Below, one piece after another: positions 1-12,543 of a DNA stretch of 64,000 bases. The stretch spans positions 7,948,394 through 8,012,393 of the forward strand of contig CM038470.1 of the NCBI GenBank assembly GCA_021464415.1, given 5' to 3'. The position numbers and the translations under genes were made by a program. The notes below the pieces were generated by a model. It did not search any database, was not told the origin of the DNA, and saw nothing but the letters and a program-made list of their open reading frames with translations. Source of the DNA: Lonicera japonica (lineage: Eukaryota > Streptophyta > Magnoliopsida > Dipsacales > Caprifoliaceae). Within the stretch, counting starts at the first letter, position 1, and each line of letters begins with the position of its first letter.

Positions 1-3000
1 GTCAATAGATAGGGTACCGGACTTGTCCGTATCGGCAGCCTCGAAAATGGTATATATATCTTCCTAAAACACAATGCCGTTGAATTAAAAGACAATATTG
101 TGAAAAAAAAACGGCATGTGTAATAAATCTAGCAAAATATAAAATTATTATAAAGTCAGGAGTGGTGTTCTCTAAATTTAACCTTTGAGTTTCTTTCTTC
201 TTTCTTCTTTTTTCTTTTTTTTTGAAAAAAAGCTATGCACGGAGTAAGCAAAGGGATACCATGATTTTACGTTGATCAATGGTGGCACAATCACCAAGGG
301 CATAAATATTTTGACACCCCTTCACTTGCAACCATTCATTAGTTGCTAGAGCACGTCTGTCGGCCTGCAAAGAGAACACAATCATAATAGTAACTCATGT
401 CAAGCTGACAAAATTAGCTAGTTTAGAGAATTTGAAGTTAGCTAAGTGGATGTTCGGTTTGGATGAATATTTTTTTCACCTAGCCACCTAGGTTAGAAGT
501 ACCATAGGTCAAACGTCTTTCCAACTATTCAGAATTGAACTTTGTTCACCAGTTTTGAAAATTTCATAACTTTATAAGAACTGGAAAAAAAATATATTGA
601 AAGATTGAATCCGTTCCCTGCTACCAAAAATATTTAGATTAAATCCAACTAGATTTACTTCACCAGGTCCACATTTCAAAGTAATTTTTATTAGGTCTTT
701 CTCTTCTATTTAATTTATGTTGCCAGAATTATGTTGCCAGAACCGGGTCTTTCAGAAATAACTTGATCAGATGTAAATATCACTGGACTTGGTCCTAATT
801 ATTTTTTGTAACAGGGACAGCACTATAAAAATGCCTTAAAATATCTGAAATAAAGTAAGGGGAACAAAACATTGCAAAACCTGGCCAATTTGCTCCATTA
901 AGTTCATAACAACTGGGCGGGTCCCAACACCTGTTGACCACACAACCATCCCATGGCTTATGGAAGAATGCTCCCCGGTGGATTTTAACTTCATATTAAT
1001 TACTTTATCAGTAACACTTACAACCCGACGTCCTGTTAGAACTTCAATGCCATCTCTTCGAAACTTCTGTTCAGCAAATGCACTAATTCTTTCATCATAC
1101 CTACACAACATGATAAACGAGAGTTTTCAAGGTTTTATTTATATCATATTGTACATGGAAACTTACAGTGTGGACAAATCCTGGTGAAGAAAAAAAAGTT
1201 ACATATGTTCTCAACTGATGAACGTATAATACTCCTTCAGTCCTTCGGTCCCAAATTAGAGTCCCTATTTGAATCTTCCCGTTATAATACACTAATTTCT
1301 AGGTAATCGATGGTCAAGAACAGAAATTATCTAGTTATCGGGAGATTTTTACATAGATTTTAGGAAGTAAAATCTTAACTTAGGGAGTCCAAAAAAGAAA
1401 GTTGGACTCTTAATCTGATCAGATGAGGAAGCATCGCAAAAAAAGAAAAGAGACACATACAAGATGAGTGACCATAAATGTAAATAATGAGAATAAGAAG
1501 AGTGAACCATCTGATTAGTTGAGGTAGCATCCCTAATTGTTTAACACTTGACGTGCAGGATATTGAAAAATAGGGCTTATATGAAAAACTCTTCTGCAAA
1601 AGAACCAAGGAATAATATTTTTGTAAATCAAGGGTTTGACCAACTCCAAAAGAAGTGCAAAGTTAACTGTGCAGTAGATTTTTAAATTTTATTTTTTTAT
1701 GGAATCATGCAAAATTAAGTTTGCATTACATGTTTTTTAGCATATTATTATAAATAAGTGTTTAATTGACAGTGCTTTAGAATAATTTTAACAAATTACA
1801 TATTCAAAACCTATTTATTAATAAAATGCACATATTAACATTTTTGGAGTTATGCAAAGTTAAGTTTTCACTCCATATTTTTTAAAACATTACTATGTAT
1901 TTGTGTTTATTTGACGTTGTTTTAAAGTTTTATGAATGAAACATAATAATATACTTGTTAAAAAATATAAATACATCATGCAAAACAAATTTGCATTAAA
2001 TTTTTTTTAGTGCAAAGTTAAGTTTGCATCAACACAATTTTGTGCAAAATTAAGTTTGCACTTGGTCAAAGCCCTAATTTTAAAACACAATTGATAAACA
2101 ATCTCTTATTTCAGAATGATAATGATATCTAAGCCCTTATTTCTAAAAACTATTATTCGTTGTTTTTTTTGCGAAAAACATTATCAGGCAAGACCTTTTA
2201 CCTCATTTCTAGATAAAAATATAATTCTACTTACAAGAGTACCAAGTGTAATGTCTGGAGGAGTTGAGGGGCAAAGTGAAAATTGATAATTTTTCAGGGT
2301 TCACAATGACCTTATCATGGATTTACCAATAGAGAATCTCAAGGATGATTAATACAGAAAAGTTGCTTGAACCATAAACATCCAAGTAAATTACCTAAAA
2401 TGTGACAAATTTCAAAGCATTGAACTAAATATATTACAATGATGGTTACTGGTGTGGACATTCTATCCATTTTATGTGGATATACGTAATAACACAAAAT
2501 GCAAAAGCCAAAATTAAAGCAAGAATCTGCTAATTCAATAATCAATAGACAAAGCATCCCACCAGCATGTACAGCTAAAAGATTTTCTTTCTATTTATTG
2601 TTCTTTTTAGTTTGGAGGTGGGGGTATACGAAGAAAAGATGTATATAATAAATCCTCAATATCTTGGTATGCATTTGAGTGACTTACATGGGAAATAATT
2701 GAATTCCTTGAAAATACTTTACATGGAAAGCAAAAAATATTAGGGTGAGTTGGTTTCTGCCTTCCGTATAAAATGACAAATTAGGCAATAGCACACTGCA
2801 CCATGAAAATTGGTTCCTTGGAAAATTAGCGAAATCAAAAGTTGCTAAAAATATAATATAGGAATCTTGGACATTTTCTGTGGAATGGACACTTTGTTTG
2901 TGTTTGATAACTCTTCTTTTTCCCATGGACAATGGTTAAGGTTTTATGTTTCCACCTTTAGTGGTGTTTGAATGTAATTTCCCATTGTACAACTTGGTTT

Positions 3001-6000
3001 AGCTTCATGTTCTCATTTTCCATGTAATTCAAAAACTGCCTCAACGTAAGCTAACAAACTCACCCCTTAGTAAACGATATCAGATTGCAAAAATGGGAAA
3101 GATGAGACATAGAGAACAATACCTCAATGTCATAGTAAATGATAAGGGACTGAATAGAATATGTTCAAAGCAGTGAAAATTATGACTGCTACATATATAT
3201 ATATATATTCTTACGTGTTCAAGATATGATCCCCAGCTTGGATAACTGTTATTTTGACTAGATCTTTAACTCCAGGGTATAACTTGAATAAATCTTCCTG
3301 GAAAAAGTCGTGTAGCTCAGCAGCAAATTCCACACCAGTTGGACCGCCTCCCACTATTACAAAGTGGAGGTTAGCCTTTCGCTCTTCTTCAGTCAGCCCC
3401 GGAAGAACAGCCTTCTCGAAACAATCTATTACACCCACACGGATCCTTTGAGCATCTTCAACCTCCTGCATGAATGAACTGTTGCTTCTTTTTAGCAAAA
3501 TGCAAAGTTGATTAACTTACAATGTAATTCTAGTGGCAAGTTCATCTTACTCAGAAACAGGGCCATACTAAAGGTTTGTGGCTGGGGGTTGAGAGAGGTG
3601 AAACATTCAGGGGACATGGTTTATTAATTCATCGGTCAATTAATTTGGTCATCACCAGTACAATTTAATCAAAGTCAATGCACAGGTGATTCACACTGGG
3701 TCCTCAAAACATGTCCCAAACATTGTCTCCCAAGGCCCTAAACTATGCCCAGGATTCAACTCGACCCTTACATTCAATTTTGTCTCAATTTAGTCCTCAA
3801 ACCACCCAGTGCTACCTTCTTTTAGTCTGCCACTGAGGTAACAGAAATTGGCATATCCAAGGCAAATGTCATTCAAAGAAGCAGAAATTCATCTTTTTTT
3901 CTGTTTTATCATTCTGTTTTCTGATATAACAGACATACATATGTCTACAAATGAGTGTCTCCACAAGCACATTTCCGGGGACAATTTAGACTAAACTTCA
4001 AGTGGTTCCGACTTGAGCCTAAATGACAAATGTTTTGTTATTTTAGTGGCACTGCCTTGCACATACCAATTTACTGTTACTTTTAACTGCCAACACTAAC
4101 CAAAGGGTAGAGCTTTGCATAGATTAGGGTAATTTAAAGGCTAAACTGAGACAACCCTAAGGGTCAAATTGAAATTGTGGGCATAATTAGGAGCTTGTGG
4201 CATATTGTAGTCCAAAAGAAAATATCTACAAATTTAAAAATAAAATATAACAAAATTGCAGTATGCATGGCATTTTGTGAAAAAGTGAGCCAAGTAGGCT
4301 CTCATGATACTCATTTGTTGTAGTTTATCAGCTCTTGAACTACTCTTAATCCATTTTTCCGTAAACCTTCATAATTACCTTTTCTCAAACTCTTTGAGTT
4401 CCTAAAAATTATCAAAAGAGTATATGAAAATAAAAAATATGGATCCTGTAAATACATGTTTCATGGTTTTATAATATGTAGTGAATGAATTAAAGAAGGA
4501 CAACTCTACCTTTAGAAAAAGGCAATGCTCCAAAACACCCGGGGTGTTGAAAGTATTTGCTTGTGCTCCTATTGCAATAACCAAATAGTCATAATCTAGA
4601 GAGAAATCATTACTTCCAATCAAGTTTTGACCTAGATTTGACTGACAGAATATTTTTTTGTTTGCAGCATCAATCTTGCGGCACTCAGCTTCCCAGTATT
4701 GAATTTCTCCATTGCTCTACAAGAAGAAGAGATAATTAATAAAGTTTCTCCAGCAAACAAGTAAATAACAGTGCATTTGATTGGTTTACATATGGAAAAC
4801 AATTGAATTCCTACGACATGGAAAAAATTCCATGGAAAACATCAATTGGGAAGGTGGATATTGGATTCCATGGACAAGAGAAAATTAGGTTAATCCACCA
4901 TGAAAAATGATTCCTTGAAAATTTAAAGATGGAATCTTAGGTATTTTCCACGGGAAGAGAAGTGCAGTTAAACACAATCTAATGAATATATTTTCCTAGG
5001 TAATCTATACAACAATAATTGAAGTGCAACAAATAAGGCCACAATCTAGTCAATTAAGCCAAAAGTAGGACCAGTACTGGAAAAAATTAAGTGTGTGAAT
5101 ATGTAGTACAAATTACACTAACTGCTAGTTAATCAGATTTTCTCCTAAAATCTCTTCATAGGGTACATTGTCAAACATATGAACAACCAAAACAGGACAA
5201 CTTTTCGTATCATTTTCATTTATACAAAATCACAGATACAGTACTAGAAGTTTCCACGTTGAAGGCTCAGTTTACCTTTTTTAATATGTTCCGAATTGGC
5301 TCTACGATGCTTCGTGCTTCAACTGTTCCACAAGTAACGCTAGGTAACAAAGGAGTGAATGCAAAATAATTCCGAGGGGAAACCACTTGAACGTCATATG
5401 ATGAAATATCCAAGTCCTTTACAAAACTGGTCCCCGCCCACCCGGTTCCAAGCACCACCACCCTCTTTTTCTTGGGTTGTGGTTGACTAGGTTCAAATTT
5501 GTGTCCTCCACTATCTGGTTGTGATTCTGCGTATGCCAACAAACCTCCACCACTGCAATAATCAGCATAATTAATGGCTGATAAATATATATTGTGTACT
5601 GTTGTGAGATTTGGTACATTATTCTGAAAAGGAAATTGGACTCTTAATTTTGAACGTCTTAAAAAGAGAGGATGGAAGGAGTAGTTGTATGTTTCAGTGG
5701 CATCCATTTGGTGCCCACAAAAAGTTGAGTGAGAGGGAATATGATAATATAGGAGTCACTCAACTGGGTTGAAGGTGATTTCTGGGCCAACTACTGTTGG
5801 TTAGTGTGGAGCCTGATTGTACCGTATGCTTTCCCAACGAAACTGAGCAGCCCCCTACATAAAGGTTGGGTGTATGGGGCGGGAGTCCCACAGTAAAGTA
5901 TATCAGGGTTTCACACTCTTTTACAGTAATTCTCTAGCATATAAAGAGAGCTAGAGCAAGGCGGCAAGGCCTCCTCTAATTGATTGATTACATAGTGAAC

Positions 6001-6983
6001 TCCTGCAATGTTCATAGATGTAGGTGTACCACGAATACTCTGCATTTTGTGTTTGATTGAATTATAGGGGAGTTTAAAACAATTTACTGACTCTTATTTG
6101 TGATTGTCACTGAAGATCCACCAGACCACCTTACTCAAATGCCAGTCTTGGGGTAAATTGCTGGAAAATGGGACTAAATAAAAGTCCGATACTAACAGGC
6201 TGATTTTGACCAAGTGACTTTACTATTGTTACATTTGCATGATGAACTTTTTGTTAACGTCAATCCAAAAAATGTTCCAACCTAGGCACTTAATGCTTCA
6301 ACCACCTTGTTAAATCCAATTAAATAATTCAGCGACCTGAGAGGCAGTTGTAAAACCAGTAAAGAAAACAATTCTCCCACCGTCCCTAATCAGGATCCAG
6401 GTTTGACTTTCACATCTTTTGAAGAATGCACTAGTTTCATCACACAATAGATAGAACAAAACTTGTTTCCTATAGTGAGTTTTGGTACATTGGTGTTCTA
6501 AAAAGCAAAGCAGACTCTTAATATCTGACATCCCGAAAAGAAACAGTGGAGTCTTCATTTGGGGCTATGGAAGTATATTATTCTATTCATGTTACGTGAA
6601 GATCATTAAATCATAATTCAGTTAACTCCCTAAAAAATTGAACACACATATTCCGATCCTTTCGCCCCACGGAACAAAAATGCAAAGCCATAACTCCAGG
6701 CTAAACTAAACTTAAAAAGCATTCACAAATTTCAAGCCACAAAGAAAAAGAATCAAACAGTTGGTGGTGAATGAAAAAGAAAATAGATCAAATCTCCACA
6801 CACATAACTGCAAAGTAGAAGGTGAAAACAGAAACGTGAATTGAATTAGTGAAAAGCAAGCAAGTGAAATAGAAAATGAAGGGAAACAGAGAACCTGAGA
6901 GAGAAGAGAACCAGAAGGTTAGAAGAAGAGGAAGAAGAATGGTAGCCATGGATGGCTCTTTTGAGGTAAGAGAAAACCCTCAT
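1..6983 (-). CDS. NDB1: External alternative NAD(P)H-ubiquinone oxidoreductase, NDB1-type (5' 404 codons; 3' end off window)
   Basis: Type II NAD(P)H dehydrogenase of the outer face of the mitochondrial inner membrane; the family passes electrons to ubiquinone without proton pumping. Exons, all with GT-AG borders and consistent phase: 6895-6983, 5276-5552, 4510-4716, 3215-3465, 881-1100, 260-364 and <1-63. The start at 6983 gives a short basic presequence, then the SGGGLLAYAE membrane segment. FAD-binding GTGWAG lies at residues 65-70 and the NAD(P)-binding GGGPTG at 230-235. Residue 267, at the end of the second beta strand of the nucleotide fold, is Gln rather than Glu; in this family that is linked to NADPH preference and the NDB1 clade. 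An EF-hand loop (D394, D396, S398, T400) begins in the last visible exon, implying calcium control. About 180 C-terminal residues are missing. The introns carry several MITEs. The family assignment is secure; the NDB1 subclass is inferred. Confidence 0.93.
1232..1431. mobile_element. Stowaway-like MITE in NDB1 intron
   Basis: The left end CTCCTTCAGTCC follows a TA. The right end carries GGACTCTTAATC...GATGAGGAAG, a decayed inverted copy of the CTCCCTCCGTCCC-type Stowaway terminus. About 200 bp, similar to copies at 6374, 5590 and 15560. Confidence 0.5.
1640..2080. repeat. Degenerate tandem repeat in NDB1 intron
   Basis: The motif TGCAAARTTAAGTTTGCA and its flanks recur about five times. Around 1705 and 1850 the match between two neighbouring copies extends for over 100 bp with many substitutions. 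AT-rich, no coding potential. Confidence 0.5.
3690..4215. mobile_element. Inverted-repeat element in NDB1 intron
   Basis: The left part (CCTAAACTATGCCCAGGATTC..., then TCTCAATTTAGTCC) is mirrored on the opposite strand from about 4215 inward (GGACTACAATATGCCAC..., then GTCTCAGTTTAGCC). The arms are long and imperfect. No clear TSD. The same type of sequence occurs at 23.27-23.95 kb. Confidence 0.45.
5590..5691. mobile_element. Stowaway-like MITE remnant upstream of NDB1 exon 2
   Basis: It contains GGTACATT..., GGACTCTTAATTTTG and ends in GATGGAAGGAGTAG, the right-hand terminus of the Stowaway-like family also seen at 6374-6573. It lies about 40 bp upstream of the exon 2 acceptor. Confidence 0.4.
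5797..6060. repeat. LTR-like fragment in NDB1 intron 1
   Basis: TGTTGGTTAGTGTGGAGCC... is followed by AGTCCCACAGTAAAG and a TATA-like ATATAAAGAG. It is more GC-rich than the surrounding intron and resembles a copia or TRIM LTR. The right border and a TSD could not be found. Confidence 0.25.
6374..6573. mobile_element. Stowaway-like MITE in NDB1 intron 1
   Basis: The left end CTCCCACCGTCCCTAATCAGG matches the reverse complement of the right end (TTTGGGGCTATGGAAG). A TA follows the right end. Length 200 bp. Confidence 0.55.
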
Positions 6984-7168
6984 TTTTATTTTTATTATTT
7001 TTTTCTGTCTTTCTTTGTGAAAGAATTCTCTCTCTAAAACAACAGAGCATATACCCACAGTAGTAGGCTAATAATAGAGGCTCATTGAAGACTTCTTCAG
7101 TTAAGTTCTGATAGCGCACGTGGCAGTTAAGTTCAACCACCATCTTTTTAAGATTAATAAAATATTAA

Positions 7169-7486
7169 GGTCTCCTTTGATTCACGAATTTTAGTACTCG
7201 AAAAAGGAAAATTAATTTTTTTGTTTGGTAAGTATAAATTTTAAAAATATTTTTTCGAGAGAGAAAAAAGTAGGAGGTAAAACCATTCCTCTCAAAATAC
7301 ATAGGATTGATTTTTCCATGTGATTTTTCAACATTTATTACAAAAATTTTAGACAATAATATCCTTACCTAAATACTTTTCATACTTTACCAAACACAAG
7401 AAAAAAAAAATTGACAGAAAATTTGGTTTTCCACCTTCATGAAAAAGATAAGGAATTGATTTCCCTTACGTTAACCAAACGAGACC
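7169..7486. mobile_element. Tourist-type (PIF/Harbinger) MITE
   Basis: Terminal inverted repeats GGTCTCCTTTGATT and GGTCTCGTTTGGTT (right end read on the minus strand) are flanked by the 3-bp TSD TAA at 7166-7168 and 7487-7489. The 318-bp interior is AT-rich. It sits about 190 bp upstream of the NDB1 start codon, in the promoter region. Confidence 0.75.
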
Positions 7487-7549
7487 TAAGATTAAACTGC
7501 TAGATTCTGCTTGTTTAATCTAAGCTCTAATTACGAATACGAATTTTAT

Positions 7550-8194
7550 TAGGGGTGTCCAGAATTCAATCTAAATAGAAGAATCGATCCAATCCAATCC
7601 ATTTTTCCTGAATTTTATGAAGATTGGATTGGATCGGATGTAAAATTTGAAAACCAAGAAAATTAGATCGGTTTTGGTTTGATGTGCTATATGAACCAAT
7701 TCAATCTATTATTAGAATTGCCACATGTCTCTCCCTCATTGATGACTTGAAGAGTTGAAGGTTTGAAACTTTGTAAATTTAAAATCTCTATATAGTACTA
7801 TTTTGTTCGATCATTTAATCTTAGTTTGTTATTTAATATTTAGTTTAATCATGTATGGTTTGTCACTTTGTTTAATTATGTATTTTTAGTTAGACAATAG
7901 ATATTTTAACTTAAAACTATTTGGTTGAACACTTAAACCTTATTTGTAATAGATTCTATTTAATTTGCAAGTAGTTTACGTCTTGTTTTACATTAGAATT
8001 AAACATTTTAAGAATATAATATATCTTATTTTAAACTTCTAATTGGATCAGATCGAAACCGATCTAATATTTAATTGGATTGGATTGTATTGGTAAAGTG
8101 TGTTAGATTGGATGCTAAAACCTAAAATAGACACTGGATCGGATCGAATGCGGATGGTTTAAAATGACCGGATTGGATTGGATCAACACCCCTA
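7550..8194. mobile_element. hAT-type non-autonomous element with 8-bp TSD
   Basis: The termini TAGGGGTGT and ACACCCCTA are perfect 9-bp inverted repeats. They are flanked by an identical 8-bp TSD, AATTTTAT (7542-7549 and 8195-8202), the hAT hallmark. Subterminal GGATTGGAT/ATCCAATCC repeats occur at both ends. Length 645 bp, no transposase. Confidence 0.85.
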
Positions 8195-8202
8195 AATTTT
8201 AT

Positions 8203-8957
8203 GTTTTGCTGTGAGTTTTTAAATGTTTAAGTTTAAATTTAATTTTTAATTCAATTGTAAATGATATATTATTTTTAAAATTTTATAAAAGTATAATTTT
8301 TATTTTTTATTAATTGTTATATATATTTATTTAAGAACATTGACTATATGACAATGCAAAAAGTCATTTTGCATTTTAAAATTGATTATAAACATACTTT
8401 AAATTATACAAAAAAAAAACATGTCATTAAAAATCATATTAAAAAATTTATAAATATTAGAAGGTTAATTGTTGATAGTATATATCTTTTTATTTACTTA
8501 TTTATTAATAGACTACGCTTGGTCATTATTAATAGATTACGCTTGGTAATATGTGTAGTATTGTGTATGCATACATTATTTATACTTTACACCATCCCAA
8601 TTATATTTTAATCCTACTGAGTAAAGCAAGTAAGTCTTTTCTTCGTAAGATTATTGATACTCAATGACGTCTAATTGGTTTTTATTGCAAGCTTAAAGTC
8701 CATTTAAATTGAAGGGGAGGGATGAAACAGAAATGTTAATTAAGATGCAAAAAATTGAATAGAATAGAAAGGAATGAAGGGATGAAATGGAAACAGTTAA
8801 TTAAGAGGTGAAAGAATGGAATAAAAAGAAAAAGAATGAATTTAATTTTATTGCCGTTTGAATAATTAAATATGAAAAAGAATAGAATGAGAATAAATTT
8901 TATTTAAATAAAAAAAAGGAAAAAAAAGAATGTGATTTATGTTTTTACCAAATTAGT
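8203..8957. other. Intergenic, no gene seen
   Basis: Very AT-rich. It holds a short direct repeat near 8510-8550 (TAATAGATTACGCTTGGT) and an A/G-rich run at 8720-8900. No coding or RNA signal was recognised. Confidence 0.5.
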
Positions 8958-8966
8958 TAAATTTAA

Positions 8967-9585
8967 CTAGAAATTAGGTAGAAAGTCTTACTACACATTG
9001 ATTTTTACCAAAACTCCAATGAATAATATTTTTTTTGAATAAAGGGCCTATTTTTAATTGGTAATTAGTGTAAGAGGCCTATTTTATTTTATATTTTAAA
9101 TGAAAGTATTTGAATAAATTTAAATATCATTTAATTAATAAAAATATGTTATATATTACCTAAATTACCCATTCTTTATGAAATTTGCACAAAAAATATG
9201 AATATTGCAATGAAATATGGACTGCAATATGAACTTTGCACTAAAAATATGGATTGCAAAGTTTACATTACAGTAAAATATGGACTGCAATATAAACTTT
9301 GCACAAAAAATATGGACTGCAAAGTTCATATTGCAGTAAAATATGGACTGCAAAGTTCATATTGCAGTAAATATAAACTGTAAAGTTCATATTGTAATCC
9401 ATATTTTAATGCATATTGGTATTTTTTAGTTTATGTTAAGGGTTGGGATGTCATTTTATAATGAAAAAAAAAACACATGTCATATTATTAATAAAATAAA
9501 AAACAAGCCATTTATTTACAAAAAATTATTCATTGGCTTTAGTGTGAAAATCTTTCTCTAATAAGACATTTTTTTTAATTGTCCC
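8967..9585. mobile_element. Mutator-like MITE family 2, copy 1, with internal tandem inverted repeats
   Basis: An identical 9-bp TSD TAAATTTAA flanks it (8958-8966 and 9586-9594). The long imperfect terminal arms both contain GTCTTAYTA...CCAATGAATAAT. The centre (9185-9410) is an array of roughly 30-bp units, TGGACTGCAA...TTTGCA, present in both orientations, so it can fold into many hairpins. A second copy lies inverted at 49101-49827. Length 619 bp, non-coding. Confidence 0.85.
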
Positions 9586-9594
9586 TAAATTTAA

Positions 9595-10192
9595 AATATA
9601 ATAAATAATTCATTAAAAAAAATCCCCTCCCAATATTAGAAGAAGAGAGAAAAATCAAGAGAGAATAATGTGATAAAAAACTTAAAAAAAATCCACATCT
9701 AACATACAGATACCCTATGAATCATTATTTTACCATACCACTCGATGAACGCAAACATAAAATAAATATTACCATGCCACCATAATCTTGTTGGTTGCCT
9801 AAAAATACAAAATAAATCACAAACCAAACATAACAATGCAATAAAGTACCTCAAAATTGTCTAAATATAATTTTGATTACAAAATAAATATTTACTACAC
9901 ACTATATTTTGAACATAACATTTACCTGATCTACCCCTAAGCAAAATAACAAAATCTGTTTCAGGAATAACAATTAGTATTACCTTGTAAAATTTTCAAA
10001 ATAATTCATATACACCTCCACAAAATATAAATTAAATCCAAAAATACAAATACATAATAATCTCTTTAAAGTTGGCTGCTACCATTGGATTGCTACCTCT
10101 GAATTTGCAATTGTTTTCACGAGATTTGTGCAACACATAACCTGCAAAACATAAAACAACATTCTTCGTTGCAAAAATTATTCACCATATAT
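9595..10192. other. Intergenic, no gene seen
   Basis: AT-rich sequence without recognisable coding, RNA or repeat structure. Confidence 0.5.
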
Positions 10193-10195
10193 TAA

Positions 10196-10502
10196 GGCTT
10201 CGTTTGATAGCAACATGAAAAATAAAAATAAAAACAACTAATTTAAGTGAGAAAATAGAAAATAAGTTAAGGCATATGGTGAGATACTCTCCATCTTATA
10301 TTCATTTCTGTGAGTATATGTCTCACATCCTCCTTAATATTTTGTGAAATTTTTTTTTTCATTATCACCCAAAGAAAATTTTATCATGAAAAAAAACAAA
10401 AAGTAAGAATTAATCTCACCACATCTCTCAACTTATTTTTCATCTTTTTACTTAAATTAGTTATTTTTCTTTTCATTTTCTATGTTGCTATCAAACATAA
10501 CC
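10196..10502. mobile_element. Tourist-type MITE with long terminal inverted repeats
   Basis: Ends GGCTTCGTTTGATAGCAACA and GGTTATGTTTGATAGCAACA (right end on the minus strand) pair for about 60 bp. The TSD TAA is at 10193-10195 and 10503-10505. Length 307 bp, no ORF of interest. Confidence 0.85.
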
Positions 10503-10568
10503 TAAATGTAAAAAATGTTAATTTGAACCGATACCAAGGATTGTATTTATTTGTTTAACAAAATATTA

Positions 10569-10716
10569 CACCAATCCCAAACTTGAATATCTATCATAAT
10601 AAGAGTTCACTTCTATTTTGAAAGATAATTAATACATCAAACACCAATCCCAAACTTGAAAATCTATCATAATAAGAGTTCACTTCTATTTCTAAATATA
10701 ATTAATGTATCAAATA
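10569..10716. repeat. 73-bp tandem duplication
   Basis: CACCAATCCCAAACTTGAA... begins at 10569 and again at 10642. The copies differ at a few positions. Confidence 0.8.
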
Positions 10717-11063
10717 TCTACTATCAACTTTTATATGAAGTCAAAAGGTAATTGTCAATTTCAAGTAGTAACACGTTTTTAAGTTTCCGATTATTACCAC
10801 AAGTTCACAAAAATTTTAACATTTAAGCATAAGAAATGTAATTCAAACTTTTACTATTAAGATATCTTCAACCACTAAAAACACTTCCTGCCTTTTCATA
10901 AAAAAAACTATTTTAACTTATATTTGAATCACACATGTCACGAGTGCAAAAATCCATCTACAAAAAAACACATGTTTTTCATCAACGATTATTAAGTTGA
11001 AATCAATATGTAGTATGTAGAATCAAAATATTCAGAATTAAATCAAACTTTTCACCTCAAGTC

Positions 11064-11174
11064 AAATCCAATAATATCAAATGAAATGTAGCTTCGCCAA
11101 GGGGTTCTCCCTGTTAAGGGTCTTGGATTCACTACACCTCATGCAAGCGGATTGTGTCATCACCGGCAATTACA
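11064..11174 (-). ncRNA. Structured repeat copy R1 of a candidate small RNA
   Basis: One of three related ~110-nt copies (others at 12077 and 12254). All three form the same nested hairpin: outer stem TGTAG/CTACA, middle stem CCAAG/CTTGG, and an apical stem, here CCCT-GTTA-AGGG. The inferred strand is minus, from the promoter at 13.0-13.2 kb. On that strand a box C-like GTGATGA precedes the hairpin, but no box D is seen. The RNA class is unknown; H/ACA-like or C/D-like snoRNA is possible but the canonical box spacing is not met. Confidence 0.4.
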
Positions 11175-11504
11175 TAATCAAACCAGCTAAGATACGACCG
11201 AAGCTTAGATAACCCCGAAATTCTCAAAAATGATTATATAAAGTAAAAATCCTCAGTGCAAAAATAATCACAATACCCAGTTCCCCAATTTCAAATTAAG
11301 AGCATGCTATTTTTTCTTAAAATATACATACTATATAATTCAATCACAATAATAAGATATGATTGTTGTTAACACTTGATACTCTATTGGTTCAAGTATT
11401 TGTTTATTCTTTGATCCTAAAATGGTAATTTAAGGTTTTTCATTTTAGGTGAAAAAATTGAGCTTAAACTTATGATTCAACCTCCAATGGTCTGAATACA
11501 TTAA

Positions 11505-11940
11505 GGCTTCGTTTGATTCAGGTACTAGAGTTCCTGAGATTAATAATACAAGTACTAATAATACCGAACTATTAATTCTGGTATTAATTTAATACTAATA
11601 CCTTGTTTGATTCATGCAGTATTAATATTGGGATATCTCAATGTTAATACCATATTTAATTCTATAACTCGTATACGAGATTATATTTTAAACTAAAAAA
11701 AAAATAAAAAAAAATAAAATAATAATAATATAGTAATAGAGTAGTGGCATTTTTGAAAATATATAATTCATTTATCTTAATCCTGGATAAAGAATACCAC
11801 TTCCCCCTGGTAAATAGTGATATTAAATTAATATCGATATTAATAATCTCAACACATTTATACGAATCAAACAAAATATTATAAAAAAATGGTATTAACA
11901 CTCTCAATCCCACTTTTTAATATTCGAATCAAACGAGGCC
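11505..11940. mobile_element. Tourist-type MITE
   Basis: Terminal repeats GGCTTCGTTTGATTC and GGCCTCGTTTGATTC (right end on the minus strand) are flanked by TSD TAA at 11502-11504 and 11941-11943. It is 436 bp long and inserted between structured-repeat copies R1 and R2. Confidence 0.85.
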
Positions 11941-12076
11941 TAAATTCAGAAAACAAACCAAAACACAAACCAAACAAGTGATCATATCTAATTAGAAAGA
12001 TATGCAAATCAAATGATAAAATAAAACCGAAAAAACAAAAATGAACGACCTTATATTTCTAATCTAGCCTAAGTAA

Positions 12077-12188
12077 AATCCAGTAATATCAAATGGAATG
12101 TAGTTTCACCAAGGGGTTCTCCCTGTAAACAGGGTCTTGGATGCATTACACCTCATACAGATGGATTCGTATCGTCACTGGCAATTAA
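12077..12188 (-). ncRNA. Structured repeat copy R2
   Basis: Same fold as R1. The outer stem is TGTAG/TTACA (a G-T pair replaces G-C), the middle stem CCAAG/CTTGG, and the apical stem CCCTG-TAAA-CAGGG. Changes relative to R1 keep pairing, which suggests selection on structure. The box C-like motif on the minus strand is GTGACGA. Confidence 0.4.
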
Positions 12189-12253
12189 ACAAGACTAAAA
12201 AAAAAAAAAAAGAACGGTATAATCAAAAATCAGATTTTCACCTCAGAATATAT

Positions 12254-12366
12254 AAATCCAATAATATCAAGTGGAATGTAGCTTCACCAAGGGGTTCTCC
12301 CTGTAAAACAGGGTCTCAGATCCGCAACACCTCATACAAACGGATTATATCATCATTAGCAATTAC
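12254..12366 (-). ncRNA. Structured repeat copy R3
   Basis: The apical stem CCCTG-TAAAA-CAGGG is kept, but the middle stem (CCAAG/CTCAG) and outer stem (TGTAG/CAACA) each contain mismatches, so this copy may be decaying. It starts 177 nt from R2. The minus strand has a canonical ATGATGA upstream of the hairpin. Confidence 0.35.
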
Positions 12367-12543
12367 AAAAAACAATCATCACAATCCAAATTAACACTAA
12401 CCTTTTCTATAATACTAACTCAATAATTTCACTTAAATCTAAACAATATACCAAAATTAGTATATTTGTTAACAACTATATAGTTTTATATATAAACTTG
12501 TTTATATATAAATAAAAAAAAATAAAAAATAATTGAGTGTTCA

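Noticed and set aside
9165..9383. Short ORFs within the 30-bp tandem repeat (also 49339-49578)
   Set aside because: Frames open on both strands because the unit is a multiple of three and lacks stops; the sequence is non-coding MITE.
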